NCBI GenBank assembly: GCA_021414245.1
Contig: JAIOOU010000017.1
Coordinates: forward strand, 310,001-374,000
Source of the DNA: Chloroflexota bacterium
Lineage (GTDB): Bacteria > Chloroflexota > Anaerolineae > Anaerolineales > Villigracilaceae
Direction: 5' to 3'
Length of the DNA: 64,000 nucleotides
Below are positions 46,107 to 54,502 of this stretch, one piece after another (position 1 is the first letter of the stretch; every line of letters starts with the position of its first letter). The notes under the pieces were generated by a model. The model was not told the origin of the DNA. It saw only the letters and a list, made by a program, of their open reading frames with translations, and ran no database searches. Made by a program: the position numbers and the translations under genes.

Positions 46107-47012
46107 ATGAAAATCGTTGCACTTGCAGGCGGAGTCGGCGGCGCAAAACTTGCGCACGGACTCGCCCAAAACCTGCCCCCCGAAGACCTGACCGTGATCG
46201 TCAACACAGGCGATGACTTTGAACATCTCGGCCTGACCATTTGCCCGGATCTGGACACCGTTTGTTATACGCTGGGCGGCCTCGCCAATCCTGAAACCGG
46301 CTGGGGACGGGTCAATGAATCCTGGAATACGATTGGTAATATTGAAAAACTGGGCGGGCCAGGCTGGTTCCGTCTGGGAGATCAGGATCTTGCGACCCAT
46401 CTTGAAAGAACCCGAAGATTGAAGGAAGGCCAGTCCCTCTCGGAAATTACCCGCGACTTTTGCAATGCCTGGGGGATCAAACAGATGGTATACCCAATGA
46501 GTGATTCCCGTGTCCGGACGATGGTGGACACGGATGAGGGGGAACTGGCCTTTCAGGAATATTTTGTGCACAGGCACTGTGAACCGCGAGTCAAAGGCTT
46601 TCGGTTCGACGGAGTCGAAGCCGCCAGACCAGTGACCGGCGCGCGTGAAGCGCTTGAATCAGCGGATGCCGTGGTGATCTGCCCGTCCAATCCCTGGGTG
46701 AGCGTCGACCCGATCCTCAAGGTCATCCAAAAAATAAACAGGCCGGTGGTTGCGGTCTCCCCCATCATTGGCGGGAAGACAGTCAAGGGTCCGGCTGCAA
46801 AAATGTACACCGAACTCGGCATCGAGCCTTCGGCCCTGGCAGTCGCCAGGCATTACCGAAGCTTTTTGAGCGGCTTCGTGTTGGACAATGTGGATTCAGA
46901 TTTATCAGCTAAAATAGAAGCCAGGACCCTGGTTACCCATACCCTCATGAATTCAAATGCAGATCGCGCCCGATTGGCGATGGATGTGCTACACTTTATC
47001 GGGAGTTTATAA
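46107..47012 (+). CDS. cofD: LPPG:FO 2-phospho-L-lactate transferase
   Basis: A 301-residue enzyme that joins the activated phospholactyl or phosphoenolpyruvyl unit to FO. The N-terminal [16 protein letters not shown], the [19 protein letters not shown] metal/FO site, and [13 protein letters not shown] are diagnostic. It lies between the FbiB-like and cofC genes with gaps of 15 and 3 bases. In bacteria using phosphoenolpyruvate, its product would be dehydro-F420-0. Confidence 0.94.
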   Translation: MKIVALAGGVGGAKLAHGLAQNLPPEDLTVIVNTGDDFEHLGLTICPDLDTVCYTLGGLANPETGWGRVNESWNTIGNIEKLGGPGWFRLGDQDLATHLERTRRLKEGQSLSEITRDFCNAWGIKQMVYPMSDSRVRTMVDTDEGELAFQEYFVHRHCEPRVKGFRFDGVEAARPVTGAREALESADAVVICPSNPWVSVDPILKVIQKINRPVVAVSPIIGGKTVKGPAAKMYTELGIEPSALAVARHYRSFLSGFVLDNVDSDLSAKIEARTLVTHTLMNSNADRARLAMDVLHFIGSL

Positions 47013-47015
47013 AAA

Positions 47016-47624
47016 ATGTCACTTTGGGCGATTGTCCCAGTAAAACCACTGCGGCGCGGGAAATCCCGTCTCGCTGGAATTTTGACCGAAGACGAAAGAG
47101 CTGCATTAAATCAAGAACTGCTGGAGCGAACTTTGAAAACCCTTTCAACTCTCAAGGAGTTGAACCAAGTCCTGGTCGTCAGCCGCGATCCACATGCGTT
47201 GACCATTGCCCGCAATCATGGAGCCAAGACCGTTCAGGAGGATGGCCAGCCGCATCTTAACACGGCGCTGACAAGAGCCACCGTGGTGGCCCAGGTCCAT
47301 GCCACGCAGGGCGTGCTGATCCTGCCTGCAGACCTGCCCCTGCTCACGGCGGATGATGTACTGGCCCTGATCGACCGGGCTGCGAAACCTCCCGTGGTGG
47401 TGATCGCACCCGACCGGCACGGCAGGGGAACCAACGCTTTGCTGATGGTCCCGGCCGGACAGATCGAATATGATTTTGGCGAAGATTCCTTCCAGCGTCA
47501 TTGTGACCGGGCAATCAAATCCGGCGCACGGCTGGAGATCGTTGAACTGCCCACGCTTGCACTGGACCTTGACCTGCCTGAGGACCTTGAAATGGTTCGC
47601 AAACTGGATGCTTTGAAGATGTAA
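47016..47624 (+). CDS. cofC: 2-phospho-L-lactate (or PEP) guanylyltransferase
   Basis: A 202-residue nucleotidyltransferase related to CofC/Fbi[17 protein letters not shown] is the GTP-binding start, and [14 protein letters not shown] and [13 protein letters not shown] complete the family pattern. It makes the GDP- or GTP-activated three-carbon unit used by CofD. It is the last gene of the F420 biosynthesis run and is closed by a terminator. Confidence 0.93.
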   Translation: MSLWAIVPVKPLRRGKSRLAGILTEDERAALNQELLERTLKTLSTLKELNQVLVVSRDPHALTIARNHGAKTVQEDGQPHLNTALTRATVVAQVHATQGVLILPADLPLLTADDVLALIDRAAKPPVVVIAPDRHGRGTNALLMVPAGQIEYDFGEDSFQRHCDRAIKSGARLEIVELPTLALDLDLPEDLEMVRKLDALKM

Positions 47625-47632
47625 AAACACAA

Positions 47633-47667
47633 GCCACAGAATTCCCTTGATTTCTGTGGCCATTTTT
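47633..47667 (+). terminator. Terminator after cofC
   Basis: A nine-bp perfect stem (47633-47641 with 47652-47660) and a T run (47663-47669). It separates F420 biosynthesis from the LLM oxidoreductase gene that follows. Confidence 0.8.
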
Positions 47668-47685
47668 TTATCCAAGGAGAATGCC

Positions 47686-48684
<999 letters not shown>

Positions 48685-48699
48685 TTCAGCCTATCGTAG

Positions 48700-48729
48700 A
48701 AAAAAGGCGGTCATGTGACCGCCTTTTTT
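48700..48729. terminator. Bidirectional terminator between convergent genes
   Basis: A 14-bp perfect stem (48700-48713 with 48716-48729) with A and T runs at the outer ends lies between the LLM gene (plus) and MFS gene (minus). Confidence 0.85.
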
Positions 48730-48748
48730 CTTTTAATCCAATTAATCC

Positions 48749-50023
48749 TTACGAAGCAACGGCCTGCGCATCTGCCCGTTGAAATTTCTCCCTCGCCCCC
48801 AGTTTGACATGCAGGACATAGAAAGCCAGCATGGCAATGATGCACAGGACCCCGCCGATATACCAGACATAATTTGGATCGAGATTATCGAAGACCAAAC
48901 CTGCCGCCCAGGGACCGATCATCGAGGGGACGGTCCAGGTGAGGCCGAAGACCGCCATGTAACGGGCGCGCATTTCCTCCGGAGCGAAGGAGGCGGCCAG
49001 CACATTGCTGGTGGGCATGCCGATCATCTCACCGACCGTGATAATGACCATGGCCACGACAAACAGAGGCACAGTGGCCACAAATCCATACATCGTGAAG
49101 CCGATCATGTAGAAAAACGTCGCGGCGGCCATCATTAAAAATGGAGGATATTTCTTGATGATCTTCGTAACCCCGAATTGGAAGATGACGACCGTGACCG
49201 CACTGGAGGACATGATCAACCCGTAGAACTGCGGGTCAACATGGTGCACATCCCGCAGGTAAACAGAGAGCGAACTGTACATTTGCTGATAGACCAGGAT
49301 CATTAAGATTGACGCGAAGATGAAAGCCAGATAGGGGCGATCCAGGAGGGCCACACGATATCCGGCAATCGTTTGCCATAATGATTCGTGCTCGGTTTTC
49401 TCCTTTGGCTGGGGTTTTGTTTCAGGCAGCAGACGAAAGACCAACAAAGCTGTGATGATACTGATGACCGCGTCGCTCAAAAAGAGGTACAGGAAGTTGT
49501 AGTGGGCAAGAAAACCGCCGATGGTGGGGCCGATGATCCAGGCAAAATTGGAGATCACACGCATCATGCCAAACCCCTCGCTGCGTTTCTCCGGAGGCAG
49601 GATGTCTGCGATCATGGCCTGATGAGCGGGTTGAGCGGAACTGCCCATCAAACCCACAAAAACGGACAGGCCGTAAAACGCATAGAATTTATTCACAAAG
49701 CCGAGGGTCAGTCCGCTCAGCGCGCTGACCACCAATCCAAACAAAATGATCCCACGCCGTCCAAACCGGTCCGCCAGGGCCCCGCCGATGGTGCTGCCGA
49801 TCATGCCTGCGACCGAATTCGTAGCCAGCAGGATACCCGCCTGGGTCATGCCCACACCGAATTTCTGGGTTACATACAGGGCAAAGAACGGCATCAACAG
49901 CGTATTGCCGATGACATCGATAAAATGGGTTCCCGCAACCACCCAATAGGTTCTGGGGAATTGATCGTAGGTCGCTCTTAATTTATCAAGCATTTTTCTC
50001 CGATGTTGGATCTGCTCTTCCAA
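48749..50023 (-). CDS. Major facilitator superfamily transporter
   Basis: A 424-residue transporter with 12 predicted helices. The loop between helices 2 and 3 has GGALADRFGRRG, the A-type MFS signature, and the central cytoplasmic loop is charged (KPQPKEKTEHE). It resembles drug-efflux or sugar exporters; substrate unknown. It lies 13 bases after the 2-hydroxyacid dehydrogenase gene on the same strand, so the two are probably co-transcribed. Confidence 0.88.
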   Translation of the reverse strand: MEEQIQHRRKMLDKLRATYDQFPRTYWVVAGTHFIDVIGNTLLMPFFALYVTQKFGVGMTQAGILLATNSVAGMIGSTIGGALADRFGRRGIILFGLVVSALSGLTLGFVNKFYAFYGLSVFVGLMGSSAQPAHQAMIADILPPEKRSEGFGMMRVISNFAWIIGPTIGGFLAHYNFLYLFLSDAVISIITALLVFRLLPETKPQPKEKTEHESLWQTIAGYRVALLDRPYLAFIFASILMILVYQQMYSSLSVYLRDVHHVDPQFYGLIMSSSAVTVVIFQFGVTKIIKKYPPFLMMAAATFFYMIGFTMYGFVATVPLFVVAMVIITVGEMIGMPTSNVLAASFAPEEMRARYMAVFGLTWTVPSMIGPWAAGLVFDNLDPNYVWYIGGVLCIIAMLAFYVLHVKLGAREKFQRADAQAVAS

Positions 50024-50036
50024 AAAATAAATGGTC

Positions 50037-51002
50037 TTAATACACCTGTGGATTTACGCAATTCGGCAGCCGCTCCCCTTTGAGACCTGCCACCAGGTTC
50101 TGCGCGGCGAGAAGGGACATCATATCACGCGTTTTTTTGCTGGCACTGCCCAAATGCGGGACGATCAGACAGTTCTCCAACTCAAGCAGCGGACTATTCA
50201 TCGGCAACGGCTCCGGGTCGGTAACATCCAGGGCTGCGGCCTGTATCTGTTTTGTTTTCAAAGCCTGATACAGGGCCTCCTGGTCGAGGACGGGTCCGCG
50301 AGTGGTGTTGATCAATATCGCATTGGGCTTCATTTTTGCCAGGAAATCCGCATTGACCAAATGTTTTGTTTCGGCGGTCAGCGGCACATGCAGGGAGATA
50401 AAATCGGATTCGCGCAGCAACGAATCCAGGCCAACAGGCTGGGCGCCATAGGCAGGCTGTGCACTCGGACTGTAATAGATCACCCGCATGTCAAATCCCT
50501 GGGCGCGTTTGGCAACCGCCTGACCGATCCGCCCAAAGCCAATAATGCCAAGCGTGGCACCGGCAAGATCGGCACCCAGCAGGAGATTTGGGATCCAGGT
50601 GACCCACCTTCCGGCGCGGACAAATCTCTCAGCTTCCGTGATCCGGCGGGCGGCGGCCAGCAGCAAGGCAAACGCCTGGTCGGCGGTTGCATCCGTCAGC
50701 ACGCCCGGCGTATTGCCAACCGGAATCTTCCGTGCGGTGGCCGCCGCAACATCGATATGGTCCACGCCCACCGACATGCTGCTGATGACCTTCAACTGCG
50801 GACCCATGACATCCATTAATTCCGCGTCCACCCGCTCGGTGAGCGTGCACAACAAACCCTCCACATGGCGGGACCTTTCGATCAGCTGTACGCGGGTTGG
50901 AGGCAGTTCGTGCGGCCAGATGTCCGCTTGGAAATTCTCCTTGACCAGGAGCAAACCCGGGTCAGGGATGAGGCGTGTAATGAATATTTTAGGGGGAGTC
51001 AT
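50037..51002 (-). CDS. D-2-hydroxyacid dehydrogenase (glyoxylate reductase type)
   Basis: A 321-residue NAD(P)-dependent enzyme. GATLGIIGFGRIGQAVAKRA is the Rossmann loop. The catalytic Arg lies in NTTRGPVLDQEAL, Glu in DVTDPEPLP, and His in VPHLGSAS. It reduces glyoxylate, hydroxypyruvate or a similar acid. The ATG at 51002 is 21 bases from a divergent start, with a -10-like TATACT six bases upstream and no ribosome site. Confidence 0.9.
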   Translation of the reverse strand: MTPPKIFITRLIPDPGLLLVKENFQADIWPHELPPTRVQLIERSRHVEGLLCTLTERVDAELMDVMGPQLKVISSMSVGVDHIDVAAATARKIPVGNTPGVLTDATADQAFALLLAAARRITEAERFVRAGRWVTWIPNLLLGADLAGATLGIIGFGRIGQAVAKRAQGFDMRVIYYSPSAQPAYGAQPVGLDSLLRESDFISLHVPLTAETKHLVNADFLAKMKPNAILINTTRGPVLDQEALYQALKTKQIQAAALDVTDPEPLPMNSPLLELENCLIVPHLGSASKKTRDMMSLLAAQNLVAGLKGERLPNCVNPQVY

Positions 51003-51023
51003 ACCCGGAGTATAATCGCACGC
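51003..51023. promoter_or_regulatory. Overlapping divergent -10 boxes, leaderless on both strands
   Basis: The 21-base gap contains TATAAT (plus, 51011-51016), seven bases before the thioesterase ATG, and TATACT (minus, 51014-51009), six bases before the dehydrogenase ATG. Four bases are shared between the boxes. Both -35 regions would fall inside the opposite coding sequence and are weak. Confidence 0.45.
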
Positions 51024-51521
51024 ATGTCAAAAATAAAACAGCCGAATTCACGTCAATGCTTTATTTGCGGATTGGAAAACCCGATCGGCCTTCATTTACA
51101 TATCTACGAAGTGGAGGAAGGGGTTGTGGAAACCCAATATATCGCACCCGATCACTTTCAAGGGTATCCGGGTGTGCTGCATGGAGGTATCGTGGCGGCC
51201 ATCATCGATGAGATCTCCGGGCGTGCACACATGGGCAGTGACCCGCTCCATCCGCGCTTCATGTTCACCGGCAAACTCGAAGTTAAATATCGCAAGAACG
51301 TGCCCGTTGGAAAATTGCTGAAGATCGTTGGTAAAGCAGGAAAAAGCAAGAGAAATCTGGCTGAAGCATGGGCGGGGATCTACGAAGCTGAGACCGATGA
51401 GCTTCTGGCGGAGGGAACGGCGGTGCATATCGACGTGCCGCAGGAGCAATTTGATGTAAGTCGTCTCGAGGAATTAGGCTGGAAGGTTTATCCCGACGAG
51501 CCCGTATTTGGAAATCAATGA
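51024..51521 (+). CDS. PaaI-type hotdog thioesterase
   Basis: A 165-residue single hotdog domain. CFICGLENPIGLHLH at the start, then GYPGVLHGGIVAAIIDEISGRA, which carries the catalytic acid and helix, match PaaI/YbgC-like thioesterases. It hydrolyses an acyl-CoA; substrate unknown. The start at 51024 was chosen because the next upstream in-frame codon (50865) lies inside the divergent gene. Its end overlaps the next gene by four bases. Confidence 0.85.
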   Translation: MSKIKQPNSRQCFICGLENPIGLHLHIYEVEEGVVETQYIAPDHFQGYPGVLHGGIVAAIIDEISGRAHMGSDPLHPRFMFTGKLEVKYRKNVPVGKLLKIVGKAGKSKRNLAEAWAGIYEAETDELLAEGTAVHIDVPQEQFDVSRLEELGWKVYPDEPVFGNQ

Positions 51522-51964
51522 CCATGCGAACCGTTTCACCGATTCTCCCATTGATCATCCTGTTCTTTGCCATCCCATTTTTTCCAGCGGACCATGCCAA
51601 AGCCCAGGCAGGTTGTGTGGACCCAACGACAGGACTGCCTATTTCATGTACGCCGGAGCCTGAAAACAACCAGCCAACAAAAACTTCATTACCGCCTGCC
51701 GTTCTGCCTTCCTCCACACTCACACCGACATCAACGGCGACTTTAACGTTTACGCCTTCGCCAACATCAACCTTCACATCCACCTTTACTGTAACTTGGA
51801 CATCAACGAGTTCGATCACCCCAGCTTCCACATTCACTCCACGGTTCTCAGATCCCGCCACGAACTGGATGCCGGGAATAGGGATTGGCGCTCTTATTTT
51901 GCTGTTGATCATTGGCCTGCTGCTGCCCGCCATTCAAAAAATCAGGGTCGCAAATCGCAGTTAG
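51518..51964 (+). CDS. Secreted Thr/Ser/Pro-rich small protein
   Basis: A 148-residue protein of unknown function. It has an N-terminal signal peptide (about 1-30), a short Cys-containing head (GCVDPTTGLPISCTPEPE), a Thr/Ser/Pro stalk (about 52-110), and a C-terminal helix with a basic tail (about 118-148). It is probably anchored to the membrane with an exposed, perhaps glycosylated, stalk. The ATG overlaps the thioesterase stop by four bases. Confidence 0.6.
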   Translation: MTMRTVSPILPLIILFFAIPFFPADHAKAQAGCVDPTTGLPISCTPEPENNQPTKTSLPPAVLPSSTLTPTSTATLTFTPSPTSTFTSTFTVTWTSTSSITPASTFTPRFSDPATNWMPGIGIGALILLLIIGLLLPAIQKIRVANRS

Positions 51965-51990
51965 TACCTTCCAATTAATTTCAATTCAAC

Positions 51991-52593
51991 ATGGAAAACA
52001 TCCTGCTGGTACTCACCTACGTCGCAGTGACTGCCTCCGCGGTGTCGGGCGCCCTGGAGGCGCGCAAGCATGAAATGGACATTGTCGGTGCAACCACCAT
52101 CGCCTTTGTCAACGCGTTCGGTGGCGGCACCATCCGGGACCTGCTGCTTGGTCGAACACCCGTGTTTTGGGTCGGCGATCCCTGGCTGACCGTCGTCACT
52201 TTTTCCATTGCGATCCTTTCTTTTTACCGCCTCGATCGAATATCGAACAGACTGTTGATCGTCGCCGACGCGATCGGCCTGGGTTTATTCAGCATCCTCG
52301 GTGCCACGTTCACCCTTCAATTGGATCTCTCTCCGATCGTGGCGGTACTGATGGGTGTGGTGACCGGCATTTTCGGGGGTGTGTTGCGTGACCTGCTCTG
52401 CAACCGCATCCCCAATGTCTTCCGACAAAGCACGGAACTGTACGCAACCTGCTCCTTTATTGGCACCTGCCTGTTCGTCCTTCTGATTTCCCTCAACATC
52501 GATTCACTGCCGGCTGCCGTGATCGGTGCCGCAGTCGTTTTCAGCCTGCGTCTGGCAGCTGTCCGTTATAAGATGACCCTGCCCGGACCCTGA
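51991..52593 (+). CDS. TRIC-type/UPF0126 cation channel family protein
   Basis: A 200-residue membrane protein with about six or seven helices in two similar halves. Each half has the family's glycine-rich motif: GGGTIRDLLLGRTPVFWV and GGVLRDLLCNRIPNVF. Bacterial members of the TRIC superfamily form trimeric K+-permeable channels. The protein may balance charge or movement of a small solute. It lies 26 bases after the Thr-rich protein gene. Confidence 0.88.
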   Translation: MENILLVLTYVAVTASAVSGALEARKHEMDIVGATTIAFVNAFGGGTIRDLLLGRTPVFWVGDPWLTVVTFSIAILSFYRLDRISNRLLIVADAIGLGLFSILGATFTLQLDLSPIVAVLMGVVTGIFGGVLRDLLCNRIPNVFRQSTELYATCSFIGTCLFVLLISLNIDSLPAAVIGAAVVFSLRLAAVRYKMTLPGP

Positions 52594-52598
52594 GGACT

Positions 52599-52627
52599 TT
52601 GCCCCGCGAGTCACACTGGCTTATAAT
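52599..52627 (+). promoter_or_regulatory. Putative sigma-70-type promoter for the FAD-subunit gene
   Basis: TTGCCC at 52599-52604 and TATAAT at 52622-52627 are separated by 17 bases, followed by GGAGG at 52640-52644 and ATG at 52650. This is the best-formed promoter in the window. Confidence 0.6.
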
Positions 52628-52649
52628 AAAGACACCTCCGGAGGCAAAT

Positions 52650-53402
52650 ATGATCACGACGTATCACCGCCCACAGACACTCGCAGAAGCCCTGACCCTT
52701 TTGTCTCAACCGAACAGCCTGCCCCTCGGAGGTGGGACGCTTCTCTCCCACCCGACAACTGATCCCGTCCAGGCCGTGGACTTGCAGGCCCTGGGCCTTA
52801 ATTCGATCAACAAAAAAGGCAACGACCTCGAGATCGGCGCAACCGCAAGCTTGCAATCCCTGCTGGAAAACAGCGCCTGTCCCGACGCCCTGAAAACCGC
52901 CATTAAACTTGAAGCACCGATCAACATCCGCAACTCCGCCACCGTCGCAGGAACCCTGGTTGCGAGTGACGGGCGTTCTCCATTTGCGACGGCGCTTCTT
53001 TCGATGGACACAAGGATCGAGCAGGTCACCCTTGCAGGTTTAAAGATCGAATCGAAGATCTTGAACAGCGGGGAATTCCTGCCACTGCGCCCCGCGAACC
53101 TGATCATAAAAATCCTCCTACCGCTCAATACAAAATTCGCCTTTGATTTCGTCTCCCGCACGCCCGCGGACAAACCCATCGTGTGTGCCGCGTTGACGCA
53201 ATGGGCTTCGGGCCGCACCCGGCTTGCGCTGGGCGGCTATGGCCGAAGTCCCATGCTGGCCATGGACGGGACAGAAGCCGACGGTCTTGAAACCGCGGCC
53301 CGAAATGCATATCATGAAGCCAATGACGAATGGGCCTCCGCCGAATATCGCATGGATATGGCTGCAACTCTGGCGAAAAGATGTTTGGAAACCTTCCAGT
53401 AA
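52650..53402 (+). CDS. FAD-binding subunit of a molybdenum hydroxylase (YgfM/XdhB/CoxM-like)
   Basis: A 250-residue FAD subunit. The N-terminal YHRPQTLAEALTLLSQPNSLPLGGGT is the standard start of the family, with the GGGT pyrophosphate loop, and IRNSATVAGTLV matches the second FAD contact. The CO dehydrogenase C-terminal domain follows (about 160-245). It lacks iron-sulfur cysteines. It would pass electrons from the XdhD-like subunit (57518-60475) to NAD+ or another acceptor, though two unrelated genes lie between. GGAGG at 52640 sets the start. Confidence 0.86.
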   Translation: MITTYHRPQTLAEALTLLSQPNSLPLGGGTLLSHPTTDPVQAVDLQALGLNSINKKGNDLEIGATASLQSLLENSACPDALKTAIKLEAPINIRNSATVAGTLVASDGRSPFATALLSMDTRIEQVTLAGLKIESKILNSGEFLPLRPANLIIKILLPLNTKFAFDFVSRTPADKPIVCAALTQWASGRTRLALGGYGRSPMLAMDGTEADGLETAARNAYHEANDEWASAEYRMDMAATLAKRCLETFQ

Positions 53403-53421
53403 GTTCCGGCCCCCAATCCCT

Positions 53422-54489
53422 GTGAGCACCCTGCCCTTGAACCAGATCCTGCATGGTAATTGCATCGAGATTCTCAATTCGCTTCCTGAGAACTCGGTGG
53501 ATTTGGTGTTCGCCGACCCCCCGTATAATCTGCAATTACAAAATGATCTGTATCGGCCGGACTTGAGCAAGGTGGATGCAGTCAATAATAAGTGGGACAA
53601 ATTTCATAGTTTCGCTGAGTACGACCAGTTCACGTACGAGTGGCTATCCGCAACGCAAAAGGTGTTGAAAGAGACCGGCACCATTTGGGTCATCGGGTCG
53701 TATCACAATATCTTTCGTGTGGGCGCGATCCTGCAGGACCTGGATTACTGGATCCTGAACGATATCATCTGGTTGAAGACCAATCCCATGCCGAATTTTC
53801 GCGGCGTGCGATTCACGAATGCACATGAGACCATGATCTGGGCGCAGAAGAAAAAAGGCGCGAAATACGTCTTTAATCATCATTCGATGAAAGCCTTGAA
53901 TGAGGATTTACAGATGCGGTCGGATTGGGTCCTTCCGCTGGCCACGGGCAGGGAACGTATCAAGTCCAACGGTTTAAAGGCGCATCCGACGCAGAAGCCG
54001 GAGTCCTTGCTGTATCGTGTGATCCTGTCCAGCAGTAATTCAGGAGACGTGATTCTCGATCCGTTCTTTGGGAGCGGCACCACCGGAGCGGTGGCAAAGA
54101 AATTGGGGCGCAACTACATTGGCATCGAACGTGACAAGAAATATGTCAAAGTTGCGCAAAAGCGAATCGACACGGTCGAGAGTTCCCCGCTGGAAACGCT
54201 GACCCTGCCCGAGAAACGGAATCAGGTTCGGGTTCCGTTTGGAGCGTTGCTGGAAGCCGGATTTCTCTCTCCAGGCCAAAGTCTGTACTTTAAAGAAGAT
54301 AAAACCATTCGCGGCGTCATCCAGTCGAATGGCCATTTGAAATACAAGGGCCAGGCGGGTTCGATCCACGGCCTGGCAAAATCCATTGCAGGCGGGGCAG
54401 TGAACGGCTGGGATATGTGGATGTATAAAGAGAACGGCAAGTTGAAAGCCATCGATGAATTGCGCGAAAAAATAAGAGCTTCAAAATAA
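53422..54489 (+). CDS. ccrM: CcrM-like DNA adenine methyltransferase with RAMA domain
   Basis: A 355-residue N6-adenine methyltransferase. DPPY lies at 32-35 and FFGSGTTG at 215-222, the beta-class order. The stretches NDLYRPDLSKVDAV, IWVIGSYHNIFRVGA, WLKTNPMPNFRG, NAHETMIWA, QMRSDW and HPTQKPE closely resemble Caulobacter CcrM, as does the C-terminal RAMA domain (about 265-355; VPFGALLEAGFLSPGQ, GSIH, NGW). CcrM recognises GANTC and is not partnered with a nuclease. No restriction gene is adjacent, so this is probably an orphan enzyme. GTG at 53422 is the best start; upstream in-frame codons would overlap the previous gene. Confidence 0.9.
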   Translation: MSTLPLNQILHGNCIEILNSLPENSVDLVFADPPYNLQLQNDLYRPDLSKVDAVNNKWDKFHSFAEYDQFTYEWLSATQKVLKETGTIWVIGSYHNIFRVGAILQDLDYWILNDIIWLKTNPMPNFRGVRFTNAHETMIWAQKKKGAKYVFNHHSMKALNEDLQMRSDWVLPLATGRERIKSNGLKAHPTQKPESLLYRVILSSSNSGDVILDPFFGSGTTGAVAKKLGRNYIGIERDKKYVKVAQKRIDTVESSPLETLTLPEKRNQVRVPFGALLEAGFLSPGQSLYFKEDKTIRGVIQSNGHLKYKGQAGSIHGLAKSIAGGAVNGWDMWMYKENGKLKAIDELREKIRASK

Positions 54490-54502
54490 ACAGGAGACCT
54501 GC

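Noticed and set aside
50031-50819. Plus-strand open frame of 262 codons
   Set aside because: It is antisense to the 2-hydroxyacid dehydrogenase, whose catalytic motifs are all visible on the minus strand.
51700-51850. Apparent tandem repeat of ACATCAACN-type units
   Set aside because: It is explained by the Thr/Ser/Pro stalk of a coding sequence and has no regular period.
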